Below, piece after piece: positions 8,131 to 17,309 of a DNA stretch of 64,000 nt. Source of the stretch: JADLGL01 sp963732865 (GTDB lineage: Bacteria > Pseudomonadota > Alphaproteobacteria > Rhizobiales > Kaistiaceae); contig CAVTBC010000001.1 in assembly GCA_963732865.1 (NCBI GenBank), positions 620,001 through 684,000 of the forward strand, in the 5' to 3' direction. Each line of letters starts with the position of its first letter. The stretch's first letter is position 1. The notes under the pieces are model-generated. The model saw only the letters and a program-made list of their open reading frames with translations. It was not told the origin of the DNA and did no database searches. The position numbers and the translations under genes are program-made.

Positions 8131-10270
8131 GACCCGACAGGCTTGGGTTTGTCATGAAGTACTGATGCGCGTTAAAGCGCCTTTCGCCCTTGCGCGGCAA
8201 GAGACGCACCGACGTTCCATCCGGAAGCAGCCGCCATGTTTGCTGGTTATCCGCAAGGTTGGCGACCATGATCTGGTCGAGCACCTGCTGGTGTACGGTC
8301 GGATTGAGCAATTGAACCACTACCTCGACCCGTCGGTCGAGATTGCGGGGCATCATATCGGGCGAGCCGATATAGACGATGGCCTCCGGCGACGGCAGGC
8401 CATTGCCATTGCCGAAACAGTAGATGCGCGCGTGCTCGAGGAACCGGCCGACGATCGAACGGACGCGGATATGGTCGGAGAGGCCTTCAATCCCCGGGCG
8501 CAGGCAGCAGATGCCGCGGACAACGAGGTCGATTTCCACGCCCGCCGCGCTGGCGTCATAGAGCGCGTCAATGATCTCGTCATCGACAAGGGCATTCATC
8601 TTCATCCAGATGCGGCCGATCCGGCCGGCTTTCGCATGCGCTGCCTCGGCCGCAATCAGCTCCAGCATGCGGCCGCGCAGTGTGATCGGCGAAATCGACA
8701 GCCGCGTCAGCTGACCCGGCTCGGAATAGCCAGTGATGTAGTTGAACACCCGTCCGACATCGCGACCGATCGCCGGATCGGCGGAGAAATAGGAAAGGTC
8801 GGTGTAAATGCGCGCGGTGACCGGGTGATAATTGCCGGTGCCGATGTGGACGTAGGTGGCGAGCTTGCCGGCCTCGCGCCTGACGATAAGCGATAGCTTG
8901 GCGTGCGTCTTGAGTTCGAGGAAGCCATAGACCACCTGCACGCCGGCGCGCTCCAGGTCGCGCGCCCAGCGGATATTGGCCTCTTCGTCAAAGCGGGCCT
9001 TCAGCTCCACGAGGGCCGTGACCGTCTTGCCGGCTTCGGCCGCTTCGATCAGCGCGCGAACGATCGGCGAATCGTTGGAGGTTCGGTAGAGCGTCTGCTT
9101 GATCGCGATGACGTCGGGATCGGCCGCGGCCTGGCGCAGGAACTGCAGCACGACGTCGAAGGACTCATAGGGATGATGGACGATAAGGTCCTTCTGGCTG
9201 ATGGCCGCGAAGCAATCGCCGCCATGATCGCGAATGCGCTCGGGAAAGCGCGCGCTGAACGGGGCGAATTTCAGCGCTGGCCGCTCCAGCGCCACGAACT
9301 GGGACAGATCATTGAGGGCGAGCAGTCCATCGACGAGAAACATGTCGTCGCTGGAAATGCCGGTGTCCCGGCAGACCTGCTTGCGCAGCGCCTCCGGCAT
9401 CGACGCATCGATCTCAAGGCGGATCACCGACCCGCGCCGGCGGCGCTTCAACGCGCTCTCGAATAGGCGAACGAGATCCTCCGCCTCTTCCTCGACCTCG
9501 ATGTCGGAATCACGGATGACGCGGAAGACGCCGCCGCCCTCTACGCGAGACCCGGGGAAAACGGCATCGGTGAAGAGCGCAATGGTCTGCTCCAGGCTGA
9601 TGAACCGATCCGTCCCGTCGCTGGTGGCCGGCAGCTGGATGAAGCGGGGCAGCGTCAGCGGCACGCGCAGCAGCGCCCGCATCTTCGCGCCGGTGGCGAC
9701 GCGCACCAATTGCAGCGCCAGCGAAAAGCCGAGATTGGGAATGAAGGGGAATGGATGCGCCGGATCGATCGCGAGCGGCGTCAGCACCGGGAAAATGGTG
9801 TCGAAGAAGTAGGTGCGCAGCCATTCGACCTCGGCCGGCAGAAGCGCGTCGGCCTCAACCAGGACAATCCCGGCTTGAACCAGGTCACGGCGCAGGGCCG
9901 CCCATACGCCCTGCTGGTCCGAAGCAAGCGCGGCGACCGCCTCACCGATCAGGCGCAGCTGCTCGCTGGGCGTGCGGCCGTCATCGCTGACATTGGCCAC
10001 CCCCTCGCGCAACTGGCCCTGCAGGCCGGCGACGCGCACCATGAAGAATTCGTCGAGATTGTTGGCCGAGATCGACAGGAAGCGAACCCGCTCAAGCAGC
10101 GGATGCTTGGTGCTCGCCGCCTCTTCGAGCACCCGCCGATTGAAGTGAAGCCAGGAGATTTCGCGGTTGATGAACCGCTCCGGGCTGCGCCGCAGCGACA
10201 GGCCCGCCTCCGCTGCCGGGGCAGTTGCTTCCTGTTCGGGGACGATGGTCCCTGCGTTTTCCTGATCCAT
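8084..10270 (-). CDS. ppk1: Polyphosphate kinase 1
   Basis: PPK1 reversibly polymerises the gamma phosphate of ATP into long-chain polyphosphate. At 728 residues the length is typical. The autophosphorylated histidine sits in the conserved YVHIGTGNYHP block near residue 475, and the second essential histidine lies in HARIYCFGNG near residue 613. The N-terminal domain begins with the usual FINREISWLHFNRRVLEE segment. The first 30 residues are variable and Ala/Glu-rich. It begins 38 bases after the hdaA stop on the same strand and overlaps ppx at its 3' end, so hdaA-ppk-ppx may be one operon. Confidence 0.97.
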   Translation of the reverse strand: MDQENAGTIVPEQEATAPAAEAGLSLRRSPERFINREISWLHFNRRVLEEAASTKHPLLERVRFLSISANNLDEFFMVRVAGLQGQLREGVANVSDDGRTPSEQLRLIGEAVAALASDQQGVWAALRRDLVQAGIVLVEADALLPAEVEWLRTYFFDTIFPVLTPLAIDPAHPFPFIPNLGFSLALQLVRVATGAKMRALLRVPLTLPRFIQLPATSDGTDRFISLEQTIALFTDAVFPGSRVEGGGVFRVIRDSDIEVEEEAEDLVRLFESALKRRRRGSVIRLEIDASMPEALRKQVCRDTGISSDDMFLVDGLLALNDLSQFVALERPALKFAPFSARFPERIRDHGGDCFAAISQKDLIVHHPYESFDVVLQFLRQAAADPDVIAIKQTLYRTSNDSPIVRALIEAAEAGKTVTALVELKARFDEEANIRWARDLERAGVQVVYGFLELKTHAKLSLIVRREAGKLATYVHIGTGNYHPVTARIYTDLSYFSADPAIGRDVGRVFNYITGYSEPGQLTRLSISPITLRGRMLELIAAEAAHAKAGRIGRIWMKMNALVDDEIIDALYDASAAGVEIDLVVRGICCLRPGIEGLSDHIRVRSIVGRFLEHARIYCFGNGNGLPSPEAIVYIGSPDMMPRNLDRRVEVVVQLLNPTVHQQVLDQIMVANLADNQQTWRLLPDGTSVRLLPRKGERRFNAHQYFMTNPSLSGRGKSLKLNPPKAIKR

Positions 10271-10308
10271 GACGCCTCTTTCGGCCCAGTCTACATCATG
10301 GATTGTGA

Positions 10309-11016
10309 CTATTTCGCTTCCGTTGCGTCCATGACGCCGGGCTCGCTGCCTTGGAGGTCGGTCAAGACCGTTGCCGCCAATTGCCGGTTCAACGGCCTGC
10401 CGCTGGCCAGCGCGGCGTCGTCCATCTTGGCGACAAGCAGCGAAGCGGCCGCGAATGTCCGCTCCATCCGCCTCAACAAATACTCCAATAGCGATTGCGA
10501 AACAAATAGTTGGCGGTCGGAGAAGAGCTTGACCAAGACTTGGGTGAGGAAGGCGTCATCAGGTGGCAGCAAGCGAACCGGCCTGGCAGCGCGAAGGCGC
10601 GAGGCAAGATCGGGCAATTTCGTGTGGGCGGCGATGGCATCGTCGCGAGCCGTCAACAAGATGGGGACGGCGCGTTCACGGGCGCGGTTGAGCAGGTGAA
10701 ACAGGTCGGCCTCATGCTCGCCCGCCCGGTCGATATTCTCGACCACCAGTGGCCGCCCATCGCCCGAGACATCCTCCTCCGCGAGATCGGCGGCGGCGAT
10801 CGTGTCGGCGCCGCTGAGTTCGGCCCAAATACGCGCGAGGTGTGTCTTACCGGCGCCCTCCGGCCCGGTCAGCAGCACCGGCTGCTCCGGCCAGTCGGGC
10901 CACGCTTCGATCACCGCCAGGGCGTGCCGGTTACCGGCGCCGACGACGAAATCGGCGCGGCTGAGCGCGGGCGAATGGCCGAGTTCCAGCGCCAGCTGGC
11001 TGTCCGAGCGGATCAC
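10309..11016 (-). CDS. hdaA: HdaA, DnaA regulatory inactivator homolog
   Basis: This 235-residue AAA+ protein resembles the ATPase domain of DnaA without the DNA-binding domain. Hda/HdaA binds the sliding clamp and stimulates ATP hydrolysis by DnaA, limiting re-initiation. The N-terminal SQLALELGH (residues 6-14) fits the clamp-binding QLxLxL motif. Walker A is GPEGAGKT (51-58) and Walker B lies in LVVENIDR. The GTG start overlaps the stop of the upstream permease gene as GTGA, so the two are coupled. This gene order (purM / permease / hdaA / ppk / ppx) is widespread in Rhizobiales. Confidence 0.88.
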   Translation of the reverse strand: MIRSDSQLALELGHSPALSRADFVVGAGNRHALAVIEAWPDWPEQPVLLTGPEGAGKTHLARIWAELSGADTIAAADLAEEDVSGDGRPLVVENIDRAGEHEADLFHLLNRARERAVPILLTARDDAIAAHTKLPDLASRLRAARPVRLLPPDDAFLTQVLVKLFSDRQLFVSQSLLEYLLRRMERTFAAASLLVAKMDDAALASGRPLNRQLAATVLTDLQGSEPGVMDATEAK

Positions 11017-12149
11017 GCGCCGTCCTCGCCGCCCGGCGGCGGAGCGGGGACGCCGCCGCCGTAGAAGGCGCTGGCGCGGTATTGCTTGATGCCGAAGCGG
11101 ACGAGGACGCCGATTATCGCCGATACCGGCACGGCGATCAGCGTGCCGACGAAGCCGAACAGGGCGGTGAAGGCGAACAGGGCGAAGATCAGCCAGACCG
11201 CGTGAAGGCCGATGCTGTTGCCGATGATCTTGGGCTGCAAATAGTTGCCCTCAAGCACCTGACCGGCAACGAAGATCGCAATCGTGACAATGACCCAGAC
11301 CCACTCCCCCCCGGGGGCCCATTGCGCCAGGGCAACACCGACCGAGGCGACGAAGCCCACCGCGGTGCCGACGAAAGGCACGAAGCTCAACAGGCCGGCG
11401 ACGACGCCGATGACGAGGCCGAAATTGAGGCCGATGACCATCAGGGCGATGGCGTAGAACGCGCCGAGGATGAGCACCACCAGCCCCTGCCCGCGGACGA
11501 AGCCGGCGATGGTGCGGCTCATCTGGTGGCCAAGGTCGCGGATCGTGTCGGCATGCTGCCGAGGCAGAAGGGAATCGACAGTCGCGATCATCCGGTCCCA
11601 GTCATAAAGCAGGTAGAACGCCACCACCGGTGTGATCACGAGGAGCGACAGGATCGCAATGACGGCCTGGCCGCCACTCCAAAGCGACCCCAGAATCCCC
11701 GCTATCCAATCGGTACCGTTGCCAACAAAGCCGGCGATCTGATCCGGCAAGGCCGCGGCGTCGATACCGAGATAGCGCGCAAGGTCGCTATCGAGGAGCG
11801 GCTGAAGCATTTGCTGCAGATCGACGATCAATGACGGCAGGCGCTCGATCAGGCGGGTCATCTGATCCACCAGGACGGGAATCAGGAGGAGCAGGAAGGC
11901 GACGAAAATAATCAGGAAGAACAGGAGGATAATCAGCGTCGCCGCAAGCCGGCTGAGGCCCCTCCGCTGCATCCAGTCAGCGAGCGGGTCGAGCAGATAG
12001 GCGAGCGCCATGCCGGCGACGAAGGGAAGCAGAATGGATGAAAAGAGGCTGAGAAACACCACCAGCAGCACAAGCGCGCCAAGCCAGAAAAGGAGCTGGC
12101 GTTGCAGCGACTGCTGCGGTTGTGGCTGCGGCTGGTTCCCGGCAGTCAA
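11013..12149 (-). CDS. AI-2E family transporter (PerM-like permease)
   Basis: This is a 378-residue inner-membrane protein with about eight hydrophobic segments. It belongs to the AI-2E/PerM family (DUF20), whose members export small molecules or ions; the substrate here is unknown. The conserved central pattern with an amphipathic region and the late FVGTAVGFVASVG and LQPKIIG segments are present. The start is a TTG at 12149 with a good GAGGAAAG site just upstream. It overlaps hdaA by four bases (GTGA). The C-terminal tail is Gly/Pro-rich (GGGVPAPPPGGEDGA). Confidence 0.88.
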   Translation of the reverse strand: MTAGNQPQPQPQQSLQRQLLFWLGALVLLVVFLSLFSSILLPFVAGMALAYLLDPLADWMQRRGLSRLAATLIILLFFLIIFVAFLLLLIPVLVDQMTRLIERLPSLIVDLQQMLQPLLDSDLARYLGIDAAALPDQIAGFVGNGTDWIAGILGSLWSGGQAVIAILSLLVITPVVAFYLLYDWDRMIATVDSLLPRQHADTIRDLGHQMSRTIAGFVRGQGLVVLILGAFYAIALMVIGLNFGLVIGVVAGLLSFVPFVGTAVGFVASVGVALAQWAPGGEWVWVIVTIAIFVAGQVLEGNYLQPKIIGNSIGLHAVWLIFALFAFTALFGFVGTLIAVPVSAIIGVLVRFGIKQYRASAFYGGGVPAPPPGGEDGA

Positions 12150-12161
12150 GCTCGGCTTTCC

Positions 12162-12695
12162 TCAGTCCTCGGCCATGTGGCGCGCCCAATCCATGAGATA
12201 GGCTGTCGCGGAAGCGACGGTCAACACGCCGACAACCCAGACAAGAGCCGCGCGGACGTCGCCGAGACCGGTGTGAAAAGCCAGATCGCCCAGCACCAGG
12301 GCAGCGAACATGATCTGAGCGGCGGTGTTGATCTTGCTGATCACCAGCGGCTTGACCTCAATCGGCCGGTCGAGAATCCACGCCAAGATCACGCCGCCGA
12401 TGATGAATATGTCCCGGCTGGCAACGAGGACTGCCAACCAGCCGGCGAGTTGATCGATGAACGTCAACGACAGGTAGATGGATACCAGCAGCGCCTTGTC
12501 GGCAATCGGATCGAGGTAGGTTCCGAGCTTTGAGCGAAGATTGTATTGCCGTGCAATGAAGCCATCGACAGCGTCGCTGATTCCGGCGATGACGAAGACA
12601 ATAAAGGCGGCGATGAACGAGCCGTCGCTGATGAACCAGATGATCGCAGGGACCAGAAATAGCCGGCCGACCGTGATCAGGTTGGGCAGGGTCAA
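12162..12695 (-). CDS. CDP-alcohol phosphatidyltransferase family protein
   Basis: This inner-membrane enzyme of 177 residues transfers a phosphatidyl group from CDP-diacylglycerol to an alcohol. The family signature is complete in GISDAVDGFIARQ followed by LGTYLDPIADK. The chosen start is TTG at 12695 (family-like LTLPNLITVGRL), with AAAGG eight bases upstream. A longer in-frame reading to 12821 would overlap the divergent purM start and adds a non-conserved leader. A second family member, pgsA, lies at 17.3 kb, so this one may make a different lipid, for example cardiolipin; that is inference. It lies 12 bases upstream of the permease gene on the same strand. Confidence 0.85.
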   Translation of the reverse strand: MTLPNLITVGRLFLVPAIIWFISDGSFIAAFIVFVIAGISDAVDGFIARQYNLRSKLGTYLDPIADKALLVSIYLSLTFIDQLAGWLAVLVASRDIFIIGGVILAWILDRPIEVKPLVISKINTAAQIMFAALVLGDLAFHTGLGDVRAALVWVVGVLTVASATAYLMDWARHMAED

Positions 12696-12804
12696 GGAAC
12701 GAGCCTTTCGGGGTGATGAGTGCGGTTGGGATAGCGCATTGCGGCGTCGCGGAAAATGGGGCGCCGGGCAAGGCAGGGTGACGCGTGGATAAGGGCGGAA
12801 ATAC

Positions 12805-13872
12805 GTGACGAAAGCTCCCACCCGGCGCGGACCGGCACATTATGCCGATGCCGGCGTCGATATCGCGGCTGGGAACCGCCTTGTCGAACTGATCAAGCCA
12901 ATGGTGGAAGCGACCAAGCGCGCCGGCGCCGACGGCACGATTGGCGGCTTCGGCGGCGTGTTTGACCTCAAGGCCACCGGATACAAGGATCCGCTGCTTG
13001 TCGCCGCCACCGACGGCGTCGGCACCAAGTTGAAGGTCGCGATCGAGACGGGCATCTATGACACGATCGGCATCGATCTGGTCGCGATGTGCGTCAACGA
13101 CCTCGTGGTGCAAGGCGCCGAGCCCCTGTTCTTCCTCGACTATTTCGCGACGGCGCGGCTGAAACCCAGCCACGCGGCCACTGTGGTCGGCGGGATCGCC
13201 GAAGGTTGCCGGATCGCGGGCGCGGCGCTGATCGGCGGGGAAACCGCCGAAATGCCGGGGCTCTATCAGGACGAGGATTTCGATCTTGCCGGCTTCTCGG
13301 TCGGCGCTGTCGAACGCGACCGGCTCTTGCCCCGCAAGGACATCGTCGCGGGCGATGTGATTCTCGGCCTCGCCTCGTCGGGCGTTCATTCCAACGGCTA
13401 TTCGCTGGTGCGCAACCTGGTCGCCCACTCCGGTCTCAGCTGGCAAGACGAGGCTCCCTTCGCTCCGGGAGTGCGCCTTGGCGACGCGCTGCTGACGCCG
13501 ACGCGGATCTATGTGCCGGCGGCCCTCAAGGTGTTGAGGCGATCGACCGCGATCAAAGCGCTGGCCCATATCACCGGCGGTGGGATCACGGAGAATCTGC
13601 CGCGGGTTCTGCCGAACGGCCTGGGCGCCCAGATCGATCTCCGCGCTATTCCCCTACCGCCGGTGTTCTCGTGGCTGCGGGGAATTGGCGAGATCGAGGC
13701 AGCCGAAATGCTGCGCACTTTCAACTGCGGCGTCGGCATGGCGGTGATCGTGGCGCCCGAGCATGCGGCTGAAATCACGCGGGCCTTCGGCGGGTGCGGC
13801 GAGACGGCGGTGAAGATCGGCATCGTGACCAATCGAGAAGGGGAAGCAGTGCGTTATGCAGGCCAGCTCTAG
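12805..13872 (+). CDS. purM: Phosphoribosylformylglycinamidine cyclo-ligase (AIR synthetase)
   Basis: PurM closes the imidazole ring of purine biosynthesis, converting FGAM and ATP to AIR. The 355-residue length and conserved blocks are typical: YADAGVDIAAGN at the N terminus, the ATP-binding ATDGVGTKLK loop near residue 70, and GGETAEMPG. The start is a GTG at 12805 with a short GCGGAA site upstream. It is followed after 12 bases by purN, the usual pair, and is divergent from the CDP-alcohol phosphatidyltransferase gene. Confidence 0.97.
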   Translation: MTKAPTRRGPAHYADAGVDIAAGNRLVELIKPMVEATKRAGADGTIGGFGGVFDLKATGYKDPLLVAATDGVGTKLKVAIETGIYDTIGIDLVAMCVNDLVVQGAEPLFFLDYFATARLKPSHAATVVGGIAEGCRIAGAALIGGETAEMPGLYQDEDFDLAGFSVGAVERDRLLPRKDIVAGDVILGLASSGVHSNGYSLVRNLVAHSGLSWQDEAPFAPGVRLGDALLTPTRIYVPAALKVLRRSTAIKALAHITGGGITENLPRVLPNGLGAQIDLRAIPLPPVFSWLRGIGEIEAAEMLRTFNCGVGMAVIVAPEHAAEITRAFGGCGETAVKIGIVTNREGEAVRYAGQL

Positions 13873-13884
13873 AGTTTCGGCGCA

Positions 13885-14547
13885 ATGAGCCGGAGGCGGA
13901 CCGCAATTCTGATTTCCGGCCGCGGCAGCAACATGCTTGCGTTGGCGCGCGCCGCCGCCGACCCCGCCTATCCGGCCGAGATTGTGCTCGTCATGTCCGA
14001 TGACCCCAATGCCGGCGGCATCGAGAAGGCGCGGGAAATGGGCCTGCCGGTCGCTGTGGTCGACCGCGCCGCCCATTCCAACCGCTCGGATTTCGAAACG
14101 GCGATGCAGAAGGAGCTCCATGTGGCGGGCGCAGAACTGGTGTGTCTCGCCGGCTTCATGCGCGTCCTGTCCGATTCCTTCGTCGAGGCCTGGTTCGACC
14201 GGATGCTCAATGTTCATCCGTCACTGATCCCTGCCTTCCGCGGCATCAACACGCATCAGCGCGCGCTCGACGCCGGCGTGAGGCTGCATGGCTGCACTGT
14301 TCACTTCGTCCGCGCCGACGTCGATGCCGGACCGATCGTGGTCCAAGCGGCGATCCCGGTCCTTGCCAACGACACCGTGGCGACCCTTTCGGATCGTCTC
14401 CTCCCGGTCGAACACCACGTCTATCCGATGGCTCTTAGCCTCGTGGCCTCAGGCCGCGCCCGCGTCGTCGGGTCCAAGGTGGCGATTGACGATATGCCGG
14501 ACGCAGGCCCGGCCAGCCTCGTCTTTCCGGACATGACGGGGTCGTAG
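13885..14547 (+). CDS. purN: Phosphoribosylglycinamide formyltransferase
   Basis: PurN transfers a formyl group from 10-formyltetrahydrofolate to GAR in step three of purine synthesis. It has 220 residues. The catalytic set is visible: the conserved His of LNVHPSLIPAF, preceded by Asn, and the Asp in VDAGPIVVQAA. The N-terminal ISGRGSNM loop binds the GAR phosphate. It is in an operon with purM, and its TAG stop directly abuts the ATG of the next gene. Confidence 0.97.
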   Translation: MSRRRTAILISGRGSNMLALARAAADPAYPAEIVLVMSDDPNAGGIEKAREMGLPVAVVDRAAHSNRSDFETAMQKELHVAGAELVCLAGFMRVLSDSFVEAWFDRMLNVHPSLIPAFRGINTHQRALDAGVRLHGCTVHFVRADVDAGPIVVQAAIPVLANDTVATLSDRLLPVEHHVYPMALSLVASGRARVVGSKVAIDDMPDAGPASLVFPDMTGS

Positions 14548-15309
14548 ATGACACGGCGGCCGGCAGCGCTCGTCACCGGCGCCGGAATCCGCATCGGCCG
14601 CGCCATCGCCGAGAGCCTTGCCGCCGATGGCTGGGCAGTGGCCATCCACTACAATAGCTCACGAACCGAGGCAGACGCTGTCGCCGCCGGCATCAGGGAT
14701 CGTGGTGGCGAGGCCACAGTCGTTGCCGGCGATCTCGCCGATCTCGGTTCCGCCGCGGTCATCATGGCCGCGGCGACGGCGGCGCTCGGCGCGGTCACGC
14801 TGCTGGTCAACAACGCCGCGATCTACGAACCGGATGGGCTGGCGAGCCTTGAACCGGAGCTGTGGCAGCGCCAGATGAACATCAATCTCGCCGCGCCTCT
14901 GTTCCTGTCGAAGGCTTTCGCCGCGGCGCTGCCGGAGGATATGTCCGGCAATATCGTCAACATTATCGATCAGCGGGTGTGGAAGCCGGTGCCGGCGTTC
15001 TTGTCCTATCAGATCAGCAAATCCGGGCTTTGGGCGGCGACGGTCTCGCTCGCTCAGGCGCTGGCGCCGCGTATCCGCGTCAACGCCATCGGCCCCGGCC
15101 CGACCTTGGCGAATGCCCGCCAGTCCGACGCCGATTTCGACGGACTGATTGCGACGCTGCCGCTCGGTCGCAATGCGGCGCTGGACGAATTCGGCCGGGC
15201 CATCAAGTTCTTCGTCGAGACGCCGTCGGTGACGGGCCAGATGATCGCCCTTGACGGCGGCCAGCATCTCGCCTGGAAGACGCCTGATGCCACCCGCTTC
15301 AACGACTAA
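14548..15309 (+). CDS. SDR oxidoreductase, pteridine-reductase/FolM-like
   Basis: This is a 253-residue short-chain dehydrogenase. The cofactor loop reads TGAGIRIG, with Arg where classical SDRs have Gly. The TGxxxRxG form is characteristic of pteridine reductases (PTR1, FolM), which reduce dihydropteridines with NADPH. The catalytic YxxxK is present as YQISK, after an NNAAIYEP active-site loop. An Asp in DQRVWKP takes the place often held by catalytic Ser, also as in PTR1-type enzymes. It starts immediately after purN and overlaps uvrC by 23 bases. A folate/pterin role fits its neighbour purN, which uses a folate cofactor, but this is inference. Confidence 0.82.
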   Translation: MTRRPAALVTGAGIRIGRAIAESLAADGWAVAIHYNSSRTEADAVAAGIRDRGGEATVVAGDLADLGSAAVIMAAATAALGAVTLLVNNAAIYEPDGLASLEPELWQRQMNINLAAPLFLSKAFAAALPEDMSGNIVNIIDQRVWKPVPAFLSYQISKSGLWAATVSLAQALAPRIRVNAIGPGPTLANARQSDADFDGLIATLPLGRNAALDEFGRAIKFFVETPSVTGQMIALDGGQHLAWKTPDATRFND

Positions 15310-17221
15310 TCCCGAGGTCTTCGAGACGAAGGGGGACTTCGTCGTCAGCCTGCGCGACGGCGCCGACACCATCGCGGCGGCGGTGAAGCGCCTGCCCGAT
15401 CGGCCGGGCGTCTATCGCATGATCGGCAAGGACGGGGCCGTCCTTTATGTCGGCAAGGCGCGCAGCCTCAGGAAGCGCGTCGCCAACTACACGCGCCCCG
15501 GCCAGCCGGGACGGCTGATGCGGATGATCCAGGCGACGGTGCATTTGGAGGCCATCGTCACCCGTACGGAGACGGAGGCGCTGCTGCTTGAGGCAAACCT
15601 CATCAAGCGCCTCAGGCCCCGCTATAACGTGCTGCTGCGCGACGACAAGTCGTTCCCCTACATTCTCATCACCGCCGATCACGAGGCGCCGCAGATCGTC
15701 AAACACCGCGGTCCGCACCGACGGAAGGGGGAGTATTTCGGTCCGTTCGCCTCTGCCGGCGCGGTCGACCGGACGATCAACGCGATGGAGCGCGCGTTCC
15801 TGCTGCGCTCGTGCAGCGATGGCGTCTATGAGAGCCGGACGCGCCCCTGCCTCCTCTATCAAATCAAGCGCTGCTCCGCGCCCTGCACCGGCGAGATCGC
15901 GCCCGGGGACTATGCGGAGCTGGTGGCCGAGGCGAACGCCTTCCTCGCCGGCAAGAGCCAGGCGATCCGCCGCGACCTCGCCAAGGCGATGGAAAGCGCC
16001 GCCGAGCGGCTCGACTTCGAGCAAGCTGCCACCTATCGCGACCGCCTCGGAGCGCTGTCGCATGTGCAGAGCCACCAGGGCATCAACCCGCGCAACGTCA
16101 CCGAGGCCGACGTCTTCGCCTGCTACCAGGAAGGCGGGCAGACGGCGATCCAGGTGTTCTTCTTCCGCACCGGCCAGAACTGGGGCAACCGCCCCTATTT
16201 CCCGCGCGCCGATCACAGCCTCGACAGCGCGACCGTGTTGGAGTCATTTCTGGCGCAGTTCTATGACGACAAGCCGCCGCCGAAGCTGATCCTCTTGTCG
16301 CACAAGATCGAGCAACAACAGCTTCTGGCGGACGCCCTTTCCGAGAAAGCCGGCCGCAAGATCGACGTTTCGACACCGAGCCGCGGCGAGCGCCGCGACC
16401 TCGTCTCGCACGCGCTCGCCAATGCCCGCAAGTCGCTCGGACAGCGCCTGGCGGAAACGTCATCCCAGGCGAAGCTGATGGAAGGTCTTGCCGGCGCGTT
16501 CGGGCTGCCCGATCCGCCGCGCCGGATCGAGGTCTATGACAACAGCCACATCATGGGGACGGACGCGGTCGGGGCGATGATCGTTGCCGGGCCCCTCGGT
16601 TTCGAGAAGAACCAGTACCGGAAGTTCAATATCCGCTCGACAACGATCACGCCCGGCGACGATTTCGGCATGATGCGCGAAGTGCTGCAGCGCCAATTCA
16701 CGCGCCTTCTGAAGGAGGCCGCGAAGGACGAGGACGCCGATGCCGACATCACCGAAGCATCACCCTGGCCGGATTTGGTGTTGATCGACGGCGGCGTCGG
16801 ACAGGTCGCGGCGGCGCGGTCGGTGCTCGCCGATCTCGGCCTGGAATCGCTCCCCATCGTCGGGATCGCCAAGGGAAAGGACCGCGACGCGGGCCTGGAG
16901 AAATTCCACGTCCAAGGCCGCGAGCCATTCATGCTGCAGCCGCGCGACCCGGTTCTCTATTTTGTGCAGAGGCTGCGCGACGAGGCGCATCGCTTCGCGA
17001 TCGGCACGCACCGCGCCAAGCGCAAGGCGCAGATGTCGAAGAACCCGCTCGACGACATTTCGGGCATCGGCCCAACGCGCAAGCGCGCCCTTCTGCGTCA
17101 TTTCGGTACGGCCAAGGCGCTGAGCCGGGCCAGCCTGCGTGATCTCGCCGCCGTTGACGGGATTTCCGAACAAATGGCCCAAATCATCTACGATCACTTC
17201 AACGCGCAAGGCGGCGGCTGA
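15287..17221 (+). CDS. uvrC: Excinuclease ABC subunit C
   Basis: UvrC makes both incisions in nucleotide excision repair with UvrA and UvrB. It has 644 residues from the ATG at 15287, preceded by GGAAGA. Domains run in order: GIY-YIG nuclease (GVYRM and VLYVGKA), a cysteine cluster, a UVR motif in the RLDFEQAATYRDRL segment, the RNase H-like nuclease (EVYDNSHIMGTDAVG), and a C-terminal helix-hairpin-helix pair (ISGIGPTRKRALL). The start lies inside the end of the upstream SDR gene, so translation is probably coupled. Confidence 0.96.
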   Translation: MPPASTTNPEVFETKGDFVVSLRDGADTIAAAVKRLPDRPGVYRMIGKDGAVLYVGKARSLRKRVANYTRPGQPGRLMRMIQATVHLEAIVTRTETEALLLEANLIKRLRPRYNVLLRDDKSFPYILITADHEAPQIVKHRGPHRRKGEYFGPFASAGAVDRTINAMERAFLLRSCSDGVYESRTRPCLLYQIKRCSAPCTGEIAPGDYAELVAEANAFLAGKSQAIRRDLAKAMESAAERLDFEQAATYRDRLGALSHVQSHQGINPRNVTEADVFACYQEGGQTAIQVFFFRTGQNWGNRPYFPRADHSLDSATVLESFLAQFYDDKPPPKLILLSHKIEQQQLLADALSEKAGRKIDVSTPSRGERRDLVSHALANARKSLGQRLAETSSQAKLMEGLAGAFGLPDPPRRIEVYDNSHIMGTDAVGAMIVAGPLGFEKNQYRKFNIRSTTITPGDDFGMMREVLQRQFTRLLKEAAKDEDADADITEASPWPDLVLIDGGVGQVAAARSVLADLGLESLPIVGIAKGKDRDAGLEKFHVQGREPFMLQPRDPVLYFVQRLRDEAHRFAIGTHRAKRKAQMSKNPLDDISGIGPTRKRALLRHFGTAKALSRASLRDLAAVDGISEQMAQIIYDHFNAQGGG

Positions 17222-17309
17222 GGCGGAATGCGCTTGACCCCAGGGCCCTCGCGCGTTCTCATCGCCTTGCCATAAGGTGCTGGCCACCAGATCGGGCAAG
17301 CCGCGAGAC

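Noticed and set aside
12358..13569. Open frame of 403 codons on the minus strand
   Set aside because: It is antisense to purM and out of frame with the phosphatidyltransferase gene.
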